DNA from: Actinomycetospora sp. | GTDB taxonomy: Bacteria > Actinomycetota > Actinomycetes > Mycobacteriales > Pseudonocardiaceae | DNA: 9,388 bases | Assembly: GCA_025925615.1 (NCBI GenBank) | Contig: JAICLN010000149.1 | Coordinates: 1-9,388, forward strand | Direction: 5' to 3' | In this document: positions 1-6,781 of the stretch, in pieces | How positions within the stretch are numbered: position 1 is the stretch's first letter | Layout of the letters: the number at the start of each line of letters is the position of its first letter | Position numbers and translations under genes: made by a program | The notes under the pieces: generated by a model | Database searches by the model: none | The model's input: only the letters and a program-made list of their open reading frames with translations | Told to the model about the DNA's origin: nothing

Positions 1-224
1 CGGGCGACGATGCGCCCGCCCGCCTTCTCGACCTCGACGACGGTCCGGTCGAGGTCCTCGCGGGTCGCGGGCGGGTACTTGCCGACCACGGTGTCGATGC
101 CCGCGCACAGGTCGACGGCGACGACGTCCGCGCCCTCCCCGGCGAGCCGCACCGCGTGGGCACGGCCCTGCCCGCGGGCGGCCCCGGTGACGAGGACGAC
201 CTTGCCCTCCACACGTCCGGTCAC
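1..224 (-). CDS. Mycofactocin-coupled SDR family oxidoreductase, N-terminal part (cut by window edge)
   Basis: Short-chain dehydrogenase/reductase expected to oxidise an alcohol to a ketone or aldehyde in the cytosol. About 74 residues are visible. They start [20 protein letters not shown], with the TGxxxGxG dinucleotide motif at residues 13-20 and an acidic residue (D38) ending the second beta strand. After AVDLC there is an extra stretch, [17 protein letters not shown]. That insertion is typical of the SDR subgroup found in mycofactocin-containing actinobacteria, which hold NAD tightly and pass electrons to mycofactocin (family knowledge). The GTG start is supported by GAGGGA at 239-234, nine bases upstream. 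It lies 28 bp after the acyl-CoA ligase stop on the same strand, so it is probably the fourth gene of the P450 operon. The catalytic YxxxK lies outside the window, so activity cannot be judged. Confidence 0.9.
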   Translation of the reverse strand, partial: MTGRVEGKVVLVTGAARGQGRAHAVRLAGEGADVVAVDLCAGIDTVVGKYPPATREDLDRTVVEVEKAGGRIVA

Positions 225-233
225 GGTGGTTGC

Positions 234-239
234 TCCCTC
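234..239 (-). promoter_or_regulatory. Ribosome binding site of the SDR gene
   Basis: GAGGGA on the minus strand, nine bases before the GTG at 224. It fixes the start of the SDR and shows that this gene has its own translation signal, unlike the overlapped genes upstream of it. Confidence 0.6.
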
Positions 240-252
240 GCAGCAGAGACGG

Positions 253-1572
253 CTACACGGAGCGCGACTGCGCGTCCCAGTACGGGGCGCGCAGGTCACG
301 CTTGAGGATCTTCCCTGTGGGTGCCTTCGGCAGTTCGGCGACGAACTCGACCGAGCGCGGCTTCTGGTAGGACGCCAGGTGCGCCCGGGCGGTCTCGACG
401 ATGTCGGCCTCGGTGGCGCTCGTGCCGGGCTTGAGCACGACGAAGGCCTTGACGCTCTCGCCCCACTCCTCGTCCGGGACGCCGATCACAGCGCACTCGA
501 GGACGGCCGGGTGGTGGTTGACGGCCTCCTCGACCTGCACCGAGTAGATGTTCTCGCCGCCCGAGATGATCATGTCCTTGGCGCGGTCGACGATGAACAC
601 GTAGCGCTCGGCGTCCCAGGTCGCCAGGTCGCCGGTCCACATCCAGCCGTCGCGCAGGGTGTCCGCGGTGAGGTCGGGCCGGTTCCAGTAGCCTGCCATG
701 TTGGCCTCGGAGCGCACCAGGATCTGCCCGACGGTACGGCCGTCGTTCGGGACCGGGTTGCCGTCGACGTCGACCACGCGCACCGAGGTCACGAAGCCCT
801 CGCGCCCGCAGGAGGCCAACCGCTCGGGGTGGATCCCGTTCACGGCGGCGTGGTGGTCCTCCTGGGACAGGAAGCACATCGTCGTGCCCTCGGTCTGGCC
901 GTAGCCCTGGATGAGGGTGCACGGGAAGGCCTGCAGCGCGTTCTTGACCACGGCCGAGGGCATCGGGCCGCCGCCGTACTGGATGTTGCGCAGGCTCGCG
1001 ATGTCGTAGCCGTCGAAGCCGGGCACGGCCATCATCCAGTTCAGCATCGTGGTGATGCCGAGGAAGGCCGAGACCCGCTCCGCCTCGATGATCTCCAGCG
1101 AGCGCCTGGCCTCGAAGTTCATCAGCACCAGCGGGCAGCCGTGGCGCAGGTAGTTCATCGAGAGCACGACCGGGATGTGGTACATCTGCCCGGTCAGCAT
1201 GTAGACGTCGGTGGGCACGATGCGCTCGGCGACGGTCTGGTTGAGCATCCCGAACGACGCGCTGCGGTGGGTGTGCAGGGCGCCCTTCGAGGCCCCCGTC
1301 GTGCCGCCGGTGTAGAGGATGAAGAACGGGTCGTCGTCGCCGACGTGGCCCGAGTCCGTGGGCTCGTCGTCGGACGACGCGGCCAGCAGCCGCTCGTAGG
1401 AGCCGTCGCCGTCCGGGCCGTAGGACAGCCACGCGTCGACGTCGACCCGCCGGGCCAGCTCGGCGTCGAGCTCGGCCCAGCGCGACCGAAGCCCGTCGGG
1501 GGTGTCGACGACGGCGTCGCCGCCCGGGGTCAGCGCCGCCCACTTCTCGGGAATCCGACCGATGTTGACCAT
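253..1572 (-). CDS. AMP-forming acyl-CoA ligase with an internal N-domain deletion
   Basis: Activates a carboxylic acid to its CoA thioester through an acyl-adenylate. The protein is 439 residues from ATG at 1572. Signature motifs are all present: P-loop [11 protein letters not shown] (87-97), GYGQTE (223-228), TGD (313-315), VDR (328-330), GGENIYS (338-344) and PTGK with the C-domain catalytic lysine K421. Family members run about 510-530 residues with the P-loop near residue 170. Here the opening [16 protein letters not shown] and RWAELDAEL run straight into [13 protein letters not shown], which normally lies just before the P-loop region. Roughly 80-90 residues of the first N-terminal subdomain are therefore absent, in frame. 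Whether it still folds is doubtful; it may be a decaying gene or an assembly collapse. An upstream in-frame ATG at 1683 lies inside the SnoaL gene and was not used. The start is one base after the preceding stop, suggesting translational coupling. Confidence 0.9.
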   Translation of the reverse strand: MVNIGRIPEKWAALTPGGDAVVDTPDGLRSRWAELDAELARRVDVDAWLSYGPDGDGSYERLLAASSDDEPTDSGHVGDDDPFFILYTGGTTGASKGALHTHRSASFGMLNQTVAERIVPTDVYMLTGQMYHIPVVLSMNYLRHGCPLVLMNFEARRSLEIIEAERVSAFLGITTMLNWMMAVPGFDGYDIASLRNIQYGGGPMPSAVVKNALQAFPCTLIQGYGQTEGTTMCFLSQEDHHAAVNGIHPERLASCGREGFVTSVRVVDVDGNPVPNDGRTVGQILVRSEANMAGYWNRPDLTADTLRDGWMWTGDLATWDAERYVFIVDRAKDMIISGGENIYSVQVEEAVNHHPAVLECAVIGVPDEEWGESVKAFVVLKPGTSATEADIVETARAHLASYQKPRSVEFVAELPKAPTGKILKRDLRAPYWDAQSRSV

Positions 1573-1573
1573 G

Positions 1574-1984
1574 TCAGTAGGGCAGGTCGAGGTAGAGGAA
1601 GCGGTCCGCGATGAGCCACCCGTCGTCGCGGCGCACGAACTGGTCGCGGTACCAGCCGCTGGAGAGCACCCGGATGGCCCCACCCTCGATCGAGAGCAGC
1701 GTGAGGTTGCTGATCACCGTCGCGGCGTCGGCGCTCTCCTTCTCGATCCACGTGTTGGAGAGGTTGTGGCGGCGCTGGTCGGTCTGGGCGGCCATCGAGT
1801 CCGCGTGCAGGGCACGGATCGCGGCCCGGCCCTCGAACGGGCCGACGAGCGCGGCGCCCCGGCCGATCTGCAGCGCCATGCGGGCGTCCTCGGTGAAGCA
1901 GCTCGCGATGAGGTCCGGGTCGGCCTCGTCGTAGCCCCAGGACGCCTTCCCGAGGATGTTCTCGAACGTGTCGCGCGCGGTCAT
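1574..1984 (-). CDS. NTF2/SnoaL-like small protein
   Basis: 136-residue protein of the NTF2-like fold, whose members include SnoaL cyclase, ketosteroid isomerase, scytalone dehydratase and the ring-dioxygenase beta subunit. The N-terminal helix region (ENILGKASWGYDEADPDLIA), then CFTEDARM and a GPFEGRAAIRAL stretch, then a long beta region ending SGWYRDQFVRRDDGWLIADR, match the usual order of this family (SnoaL_4-type). Likely cytosolic, with a small hydrophobic pocket; the reaction (isomerase, dehydratase, hydratase or cyclase) cannot be told from sequence. The ATG at 1984 overlaps the P450 TGA by four bases (ATGA) and the stop lies one base before the ligase ATG. It is therefore translationally coupled on both sides, which argues that it acts on the same substrate as the P450 and the ligase. 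Confidence 0.88.
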   Translation of the reverse strand: MTARDTFENILGKASWGYDEADPDLIASCFTEDARMALQIGRGAALVGPFEGRAAIRALHADSMAAQTDQRRHNLSNTWIEKESADAATVISNLTLLSIEGGAIRVLSSGWYRDQFVRRDDGWLIADRFLYLDLPY

Positions 1985-3204
1985 GACCGGACCTCCGGGG
2001 TGAAGTCGAGGAGCAGGCGGCCCGGGGCCCGGGTGAACACCCCGGTCTCGGTGGGCGGCTCCCCGTCGGCGAAGCGGATGTCGGACATCGCGTCGAGCAG
2101 GTCGTTGACCCCGACCTCGATCTCGAACAGCGAGAGCAGCGCGCCGACGCAGAAGTGCCGCCCGAGACAGAAGGCGAGGTGGTCCGCGGCGGCGGAGAAG
2201 GCGCGGGAGTGGTCGAGGTCGCCGCGCAGCACGTCGAACACCTCGGGGCGGTCGAAGCGCCGCTCGTCCCGGTTGGCGGCCCCGATCAGGCAGATCACCG
2301 TCCGGCCGGCCTCGACGACGCCGCCGGAGAGCTCGACGTCCTCCGCCGGCTGCCGCATGATCATGTGCACGGGCGGCGACCAGCGCAGCGTCTCGGCGAA
2401 CGCCGCGGGGATGAGCGTCCGGTCGGCGCGCACGGCCTCGAGCTGCGCGGGGTGGGCGACGAGGTCGGCCACCAGGCTCGTGATCGCCTTGTCGGTCGTC
2501 TCCCCGCCCGCGGTGAGCAGCAGGCTGCAGAAGGCCTTGATCTCCTCGTCGGTCATCGACTCGCCGTCGATCTCCGCCCGGCACAGCGTCGAGAGCAGGT
2601 CGTCGCCCGGCTGCTCCCGGTGCTCGCGGACCCGGGGGATCATGTAGTCCTCGAACTCGGCCTTGGTCCGCAGGCCGGCCGCGGCCACGGCCTCGTCGCC
2701 GGCGAGGTTCCCGAGGAACCCCATGATCGACGTGTACCACCCGTGGAAGCGGTCGTGGTCGGTGCGCGGCAGCCCGAGCATGTCGACGATGACGTTGATC
2801 GGGAACCGGGTCGCGAAGGCGTCGACGAGGTCGACCCGCCCGTCGGCGCGGAACGCGTCGATCAGCTCGCGGGAGTTGCGCCGGATCGTCGGGCCGAACC
2901 GCTCCTGCAGTGACCGGCCGCGGAAGGCCGGCGCGACGAGCGCGCGGTGCGTGGAGTGCTCGCGGCCCTCCATCTGCAGGATGGTGCGTCCGTGGACCGG
3001 CTCGAGCTGCCACGCGTAGTTCTCGCTCGTGAACACCGGGTCCTTGAAGGCCCGCTGGACGTCGTCGTAGCGGCTGATGACATAGGTCTGCATCGCCTCG
3101 TGCCAGACGAGCGGGAACTCGTCGCGCAGCAGCCGGTAGGCGCCGTACGGGTCGCGCGCGAACTCCGGCGAGAGGAGGTCCGGCGGTTCGAGTGTGGACG
3201 TCAT
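1981..3204 (-). CDS. Cytochrome P450
   Basis: Soluble bacterial haem monooxygenase of 407 residues, the normal length for the actinobacterial class. Visible landmarks in order: HxxxR-type H83...R87 in the C-helix; I-helix oxygen-activation motif AGGETT (232-237), with glutamate where many P450s have aspartate; ETLR (ExxR, 271-274); and the haem loop FCLGRHFCVG (345-354) with thiolate ligand C352. No signal peptide or membrane anchor. It should hydroxylate a hydrophobic substrate with electrons from a ferredoxin and reductase, but none is encoded in the window. It is the first gene of the leftward operon, with a 4-bp overlap to the SnoaL-like gene. The CYP family cannot be assigned by eye. The start ATG has only a weak GGGGG upstream as Shine-Dalgarno; the N-terminus MTSTLEPPDLLSPEFARDPY is typical. 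Confidence 0.96.
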   Translation of the reverse strand: MTSTLEPPDLLSPEFARDPYGAYRLLRDEFPLVWHEAMQTYVISRYDDVQRAFKDPVFTSENYAWQLEPVHGRTILQMEGREHSTHRALVAPAFRGRSLQERFGPTIRRNSRELIDAFRADGRVDLVDAFATRFPINVIVDMLGLPRTDHDRFHGWYTSIMGFLGNLAGDEAVAAAGLRTKAEFEDYMIPRVREHREQPGDDLLSTLCRAEIDGESMTDEEIKAFCSLLLTAGGETTDKAITSLVADLVAHPAQLEAVRADRTLIPAAFAETLRWSPPVHMIMRQPAEDVELSGGVVEAGRTVICLIGAANRDERRFDRPEVFDVLRGDLDHSRAFSAAADHLAFCLGRHFCVGALLSLFEIEVGVNDLLDAMSDIRFADGEPPTETGVFTRAPGRLLLDFTPEVRS

Positions 3205-3238
3205 GAAGCCCCCGACCTGCGACGACGGTGACGCGGGA

Positions 3239-3260
3239 GTACCTACCGATCGTTTGGTAC
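3239..3260. promoter_or_regulatory. Candidate repressor operator in front of the P450 operon
   Basis: A 22-bp imperfect dyad: outer arms GTACC (3239-3243) and GGTAC (3256-3260), perfect core CGATCG (3247-3252), 9 of 11 base pairs symmetric. It lies just downstream of the predicted P450 -10 box, where a TetR-type repressor would block transcription. Its right half, TCGTTTGGTA (3250-3259), recurs in front of the divergent operon at 3819-3828. Binding protein unknown. Confidence 0.5.
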
Positions 3261-3269
3261 TCGTTCAGG

Positions 3270-3297
3270 AGACTAGCATCACACCCCGCCGGGTCAA
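3270..3297 (-). promoter_or_regulatory. Candidate sigma-70 promoter of the P450 operon
   Basis: On the minus strand, TTGACC (3297-3292) is followed after 16 bases by TAGTCT (3275-3270). These fit the actinobacterial TTGAC and TANNNT boxes. Transcription would start near 3263, giving a leader of about 60 bases that contains the dyad operator. Confidence 0.5.
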
Positions 3298-3327
3298 CCC
3301 TGTCGTTGCCTCGGGGCCCGCCTCGAC

Positions 3328-3733
3328 GAGGGGCACACCGCGCAGCCCGGGCGGCCGTCGGACCTGCCTCACGTACTCGTGATCACCGGGCAGGGCGGGG
3401 TCGGGGCGGGGTCGGCGGCCCGACCGGCGCGGGGCAGGGGCGGGGTCCGCGGCCCGGCCGGCGCGAGGGCGGGGCGGTCGACCCGGCGAGGGGCACACCA
3501 CGCAGCCACGACAGCCTCCGGACCTGCCTGCCGTACTCGTGATCACCGGCCGTGCCGACACCTGGGTCGGCCGACCCGGCGAGGGGCACACCACGCAGCC
3601 CCGGCGGCCTCCGGACCTGCCTGCCGTACTCGTGATCACCACACCGGGCGCGACGTGGACCGGCTGATCCGGCGACGGGCACACCAGGCAGCCCCGGCGG
3701 CCTCCGGACCTGCCTGCCGTACTCCTGATCACC
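3328..3733. repeat. Array of four imperfect 60-bp direct repeats
   Basis: Units of 60 bp at 3328-3387, 3488-3547, 3581-3640 and 3674-3733. Each begins GAGGGGCACACC (GACGGGCACACC in the last) and ends GTACTCGTGATCACC, with single-base changes in between. Gaps are 100, 33 and 33 bp; the last two intervals give a 93-bp period. The last bases of each gap (GACCCGGC or GATCCGGC) are also conserved, extending the unit to about 68 bp for copies 2-4. Each unit holds two dyads: a near-perfect 14-bp one in the middle (CCGGCGGCCTCCGG in copies 3-4) and GTGATCAC at the end (CTGATCAC in copy 4). Reading frames through the array have no recognisable domain. It sits between two divergent promoters, so it may be a dispersed intergenic repeat family or a protein-binding array. 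It is not a typical CRISPR: the units are too long and too divergent. Confidence 0.85.
3388..3487 (+). repeat. G-rich insert with a 34-bp tandem duplication
   Basis: The 100-bp gap between repeat units 1 and 2 is about three times the usual 33-bp gap. It contains two 25-bp copies at 3407-3431 and 3441-3465, offset by 34 bp and differing at two positions. The stretch 3388-3411 has four G runs of 3-4 separated by 1-2 bases, a canonical G-quadruplex pattern on the + strand. The rest of the gap is G/C runs with no coding signal. Confidence 0.6.
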
Positions 3734-3780
3734 GAGGACGGGAGCCCGGCTACCGAGGGGAAGGCGACGGGCGGCGCTCC

Positions 3781-3809
3781 TTGACCATCGTGCGCGCCCC
3801 TGCGAACGT
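3781..3809 (+). promoter_or_regulatory. Candidate promoter of the FAD/F420 operon
   Basis: TTGACC (3781-3786), then 17 bases, then GAACGT (3804-3809), a poor but acceptable -10 (xANNNT). The -35 is identical to that of the divergent P450 promoter, and the dyad site overlaps and follows the -10. Transcription would start near 3816, leaving a leader of about 25 bases. Confidence 0.35.
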
Positions 3810-3829
3810 GTCGAACAGTCGTTTGGTAG
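3808..3829. promoter_or_regulatory. Candidate half-operator in front of the FAD/F420 operon
   Basis: Shares TCGTTTGGTA (3819-3828) with the dyad before the P450 gene. The left arm is degenerate (GAAC, with AAC facing GTT), so symmetry around the same centre is only 5 of 11 pairs. A weaker site for the same repressor would co-regulate both operons. Confidence 0.4.
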
Positions 3830-3832
3830 GCG

Positions 3833-3837
3833 GGAGG
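3833..3837 (+). promoter_or_regulatory. Ribosome binding site of the FAD oxidoreductase gene
   Basis: GGAGG four bases before the GTG at 3842. It decides that GTG as the start, giving MARYDVVVIGAGAAG with the Rossmann motif at the expected place. Confidence 0.6.
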
Positions 3838-3841
3838 GCTC

Positions 3842-5233
3842 GTGGCGAGGTACGACGTGGTGGTCATCGGCGCCGGCGCGGCGGGGCTCACGGCGGCGTC
3901 GCTGCTCGCGGTCGAGGGCAAGCGGGTCTGCCTGCTCGAGCGCTCCCCGCACCTCGGCGGCCGGGGGATGGCGGTGCCCGACGAGGGGTTCACCGTCAAC
4001 GTCGGCGGCCACCTCATCGAGGACCCCGGCTCCGGGCTGACGAAGGTCTTCGAGCACGTCGGCAAGCAGCTGGTGCACGGCGAGGTCTCGGCCGAGATGC
4101 CGATCTGGGACCACGAGCGCAACCGCTGGGGCTCGATCCGGGACCGCTACGCGGGCAGCAAGAGCGAGCTCAAGAAGGTCATCAAGGCCCTCCTGGCCAC
4201 CGAGTGGGACGAGCTCGACCGGTGGGACGACCGCCCACTGCGCCAGTGGCTGCACCAGCACACCGACGACCAGGGCGTCGTCGACCTCTTCGAGTTCATC
4301 ACCGTCCTCGAGTGCATGACCGACAACTGGTGGGACCACTCCGCCAGCGACAACCTCTTCGTCCGCAAGATGCACTTCGCCGAACGGGGCACCGCGGCCT
4401 ACTCCTGCTGGCCCGGCCAGGGCTGGGACGGCATGTGGGCCGACCTCGCCGACGCGTTCACCGCGGCCGGCGGCGACCTCCGGCTCGGCACCCCGGTCGA
4501 GCGCGTCGTCATCGAGGACCGCCGGGTCAAGGGCGTCGCGATCGCCCGCCAGCCGCGCGTGCTGCCCAACGAGTTCTTCGAGGAGGAGATCCTCGAGGCC
4601 GACCACGTGATCTGCACGCTGCCCGTGTGGCACGTGCTGGACGTCGTCGACGAGGGCGATCTCCCGGACTGGTACGCCGCCCAGATCAAGTTCCTGGCTC
4701 AGGATCGGTTCCGCATCTCGTGGCTCGGGCTCTACCTGGCCACCGAGGAGCCCGTCCACCAGTACGACCCGCGCGAGCTCTCGACGTGGCTGCGGACCCC
4801 GAACACCGCGCTCAGCGGCTTCATGTTCAACCAGACCGCGATGGACCCCTCGTGCTCGCCGGAGGGCACCCAGCTGCACGTCATGGGCGGAATCTTCCCG
4901 GGCGAGAAGGGCCGGGACCGGGCGTGGCTGCGGCAGCAGATGGCGCAGTTCGAGGCGGACGTGACGCAGATGTGGCCGGGCTTCGCGACGTCCGTGTGGC
5001 GTCGCCGGCACCTGGTCTTCGAGCCGAGCTTCGGCGTGATCCAGAAGCCCGGGCTCGTCGGGATGTACCGGCCGCACTGGCGCCCGCCCGGCACCGAGGG
5101 CCTGTGGTTCGCCGGCGAGACGTTCCGCAGCCGCGGCATCGGCACCGACCGGGCCGCCCGGGCGGCGCTGACCGTGGTCGAGGAGTACCTGGGCCGGCGG
5201 CTGGCCACGTTCGGCGACGGCTGGCGGTACTGA
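3842..5233 (+). CDS. FAD-dependent oxidoreductase of the amine oxidase/phytoene desaturase superfamily
   Basis: 463 residues, cytosolic. The N-terminal Rossmann FAD site is clear: YDVVVIGAGAAGLTAAS with GxGxxG at 10-15, E33 for the ribose, then LGGRG at 38-42 (the GG-R motif of the amine oxidase/desaturase superfamily). The C-terminal FAD segment GLWFAGETFRSRGIGTDRA begins near residue 420. The middle, with DNWWDHSASDNLFVRKMHFAERG, is the substrate domain and has no diagnostic motif that I recognise. The family carries out alkene-forming dehydrogenation, amine oxidation or isomerisation; a desaturase role in ring breakdown fits the neighbours but is inferred. First gene of the rightward operon; its TGA is one base before the next GTG. 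Length is normal and no frameshift is seen. Confidence 0.9.
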   Translation: MARYDVVVIGAGAAGLTAASLLAVEGKRVCLLERSPHLGGRGMAVPDEGFTVNVGGHLIEDPGSGLTKVFEHVGKQLVHGEVSAEMPIWDHERNRWGSIRDRYAGSKSELKKVIKALLATEWDELDRWDDRPLRQWLHQHTDDQGVVDLFEFITVLECMTDNWWDHSASDNLFVRKMHFAERGTAAYSCWPGQGWDGMWADLADAFTAAGGDLRLGTPVERVVIEDRRVKGVAIARQPRVLPNEFFEEEILEADHVICTLPVWHVLDVVDEGDLPDWYAAQIKFLAQDRFRISWLGLYLATEEPVHQYDPRELSTWLRTPNTALSGFMFNQTAMDPSCSPEGTQLHVMGGIFPGEKGRDRAWLRQQMAQFEADVTQMWPGFATSVWRRRHLVFEPSFGVIQKPGLVGMYRPHWRPPGTEGLWFAGETFRSRGIGTDRAARAALTVVEEYLGRRLATFGDGWRY

Positions 5234-5234
5234 C

Positions 5235-6401
5235 GTGGCCGGCCTGGAGCTGGGCGTCCCCGGGCAGATCATGCCGCCGGCCGACGCCGCCGTGCGGTTC
5301 GCGAAGCGCAGTGAGGACGAGGGCTTCGACGCGGTGTGGTGGCCCGACCACCTCATGGGCTGGCACCCGGACTCGATGTGGACCCCGGACCTCACCCCGC
5401 TGGCGGATCTCCAGCCCAGCCCGCACGTCTACTTCGACCCGGCCGTGATGATGGGCGTGGTCGGCGCCGCCACCGAGCGGATCCGCGTCGGGGTCTGCGT
5501 CACCGACCTCATCCGCCGCCACCCCGCGATGGCGGCCCAGACCGCGCTCACCCTCGACCACGTGACGAAGGGCCGCGCGATCATCGGGCTCGGCAGCGGG
5601 GAGCAGCTCAACGCGACGCCCTACGGGATGCCGTTCGACGCCCCCGTCGCCCGGCTCGACGAGGGCCTCGACGTGATGCGCCTGCTCATGACGGCCGACG
5701 GCCCGGTCGACTTCGACGGGCGCTTCCATCACCTCGAGCGCGCCGTGCTCGGCCTGCAGCCCTTCGGCGAGCAGCCGCCCGAGATCTGGACCGCCGCGCA
5801 CGGGCCGCGGATGCTGCGCCTGACCGGGCGCAAGGCCGACGGGTGGCTGCCCACCAAGCTCGGCCCCGCCGAGTACGGCACCGCGCTCGACACGATCCGC
5901 GAGTCCGCCGAACGCGCCGACCGCGACCCGGACGTGATCACGCCGGGGATGCTCGGCTACGTCCTCATGGGTCCCGACGCCGAGACGGTGCAACGGCTCA
6001 CCGAGGCCCCCCTGGTGCGGGCGCTGTGCGTGCTGCTGCCCGCCCAGGTCTTCCGCGACCTGGGCGTCGACGGGCCGTACCCGAGCCACCCGCGGAGCAT
6101 CCAGGGGAGCACGCCGATAGGGGATGCGGGCAGTCGAGCGGGCTCCGGCTTCCACGACTTCATCCCGACGGCCATCGACCGCGCCGAGTCGCTGCGCATC
6201 ATCGACGCCATCCCGCCCGCAGTGGTGCGCCACTACGCCTTCGCCGGCACCCCCGACGAGGTCGCCGAGCAGATCGAGGAGTACGTCGACCGGGGTCTGC
6301 GCCACCTCGTCATGTGGAACATCACCGCCTTCGGCGACCCGTTGCTGGCCCGCTGGTCGTTCGGCGCGATGTCCGACCTGCGCAAGCGACTCACGTCGTG
6401 A
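5235..6401 (+). CDS. F420-type LLM oxidoreductase, phthiodiolone ketoreductase-like
   Basis: 388-residue TIM-barrel enzyme of the luciferase-like family. Landmarks: WWPDHLMGW (35-43) with H39, RIRVGVCVTDLIRRHPAMAA (83-102), GRAIIGLGSGE (113-123), PEIWTAAHGPRMLR (182-195) and FAGTPDEVAEQIEEYVDRGL near the C-terminus. From memory these match the mycobacterial phthiodiolone dimycocerosate ketoreductase in sequence and order, so reduced F420 is the likely cofactor and a ketone or enone the likely substrate. No polyketide synthase is present, so the role here is probably catabolic. The GTG start is one base after the FAD gene stop. Around residues 287-302 (about 6093-6140) the protein has an extra, odd stretch, STPIGDAGSRAG, with codons rare here (ATA, AGT, CGA, GAT). 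It may be a small insertion or a compensated double frameshift; the flanking frame is intact. Confidence 0.9.
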   Translation: MAGLELGVPGQIMPPADAAVRFAKRSEDEGFDAVWWPDHLMGWHPDSMWTPDLTPLADLQPSPHVYFDPAVMMGVVGAATERIRVGVCVTDLIRRHPAMAAQTALTLDHVTKGRAIIGLGSGEQLNATPYGMPFDAPVARLDEGLDVMRLLMTADGPVDFDGRFHHLERAVLGLQPFGEQPPEIWTAAHGPRMLRLTGRKADGWLPTKLGPAEYGTALDTIRESAERADRDPDVITPGMLGYVLMGPDAETVQRLTEAPLVRALCVLLPAQVFRDLGVDGPYPSHPRSIQGSTPIGDAGSRAGSGFHDFIPTAIDRAESLRIIDAIPPAVVRHYAFAGTPDEVAEQIEEYVDRGLRHLVMWNITAFGDPLLARWSFGAMSDLRKRLTS

Positions 6402-6781
6402 GCGCGCCCGTACCCGACGTCGTCACCCGGTACTTCGCGGCGGTCGACGCCGAGGACTGGGCGGCGGTCGGAGACCTGTTCACCGACGACGCCGAGCTGG
6501 CCGCGGTGGGTGCGCCGGTCCGCCACGGCCGCGAGGCGATCGCCGCGCACTTCCCCTGGACGCTGAAAGCGCTGCCGGTCCACCACGACGAGCCCACGCG
6601 GATCGTCGTCGCAGGCACCGTCGTCCTCGTCGAGGTCCACTTCACGGGCCGGAACCGCGCGGGCGACGCGGTGGTGTTCGACGCCGTCGACGTCTTCGAC
6701 CTGAACCCGGACGGGACCGCCATCGCGCGGCTCACTAGCTGGTACGACACCGCCGCGGTCGCCCGGATGGTGCGGCCGTGA
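6398..6781 (+). CDS. SnoaL-like small protein, second copy
   Basis: 127 residues from GTG at 6398. The start and the stop of the gene before share four bases (GTGA). It has the SnoaL/NTF2 pattern: helix PDVVTRYFAAVDAEDWAAV, then LFTDDAEL, HGREAIAAHF, a beta region from 68, and the family's usual end RLTSWYDTAAVARMV (111-125). Likely an isomerase, hydratase or cyclase-like pocket protein; the reaction is unknown. It is clearly different in sequence from the SnoaL-like protein of the divergent operon, so it is not a recent duplicate. Placed between two F420-type enzymes and overlapping both by four bases, it is likely made in step with them. Confidence 0.88.
   Translation: MSAPVPDVVTRYFAAVDAEDWAAVGDLFTDDAELAAVGAPVRHGREAIAAHFPWTLKALPVHHDEPTRIVVAGTVVLVEVHFTGRNRAGDAVVFDAVDVFDLNPDGTAIARLTSWYDTAAVARMVRP

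Noticed and set aside
10..1614. Long plus-strand frame opposite the ligase and SDR
   Set aside because: Antisense shadow; the minus strand carries clear ligase and SDR motifs.
1573..1683. Longer N-terminus for the acyl-CoA ligase from ATG 1683
   Set aside because: The extra 37 residues are Ser/Thr-rich noise antisense-free but inside the SnoaL gene, whereas [11 protein letters not shown] at 1572 is the typical family start.
3328..3733. CRISPR array
   Set aside because: Units are 60 bp or longer and differ from copy to copy, the gaps end in conserved bases, only four units exist and no cas gene is present.
3265..4122. Minus-strand reading frame through the repeats encoding a repetitive Cys-containing protein
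   Set aside because: It runs antisense into the FAD gene, repeats only because the DNA repeats, and has no domain or ribosome binding site.
3379..5448. Very long plus-strand frame
   Set aside because: Shadow of the FAD gene in another frame; composition is Arg/Gly/Pro-rich as expected from high-GC DNA, with no motifs.
5336..6781. A single fused protein covering the first LLM enzyme and the SnoaL-like protein
   Set aside because: The first part is an out-of-frame shadow of the LLM gene; only the part from GTG 6398 is a real domain.
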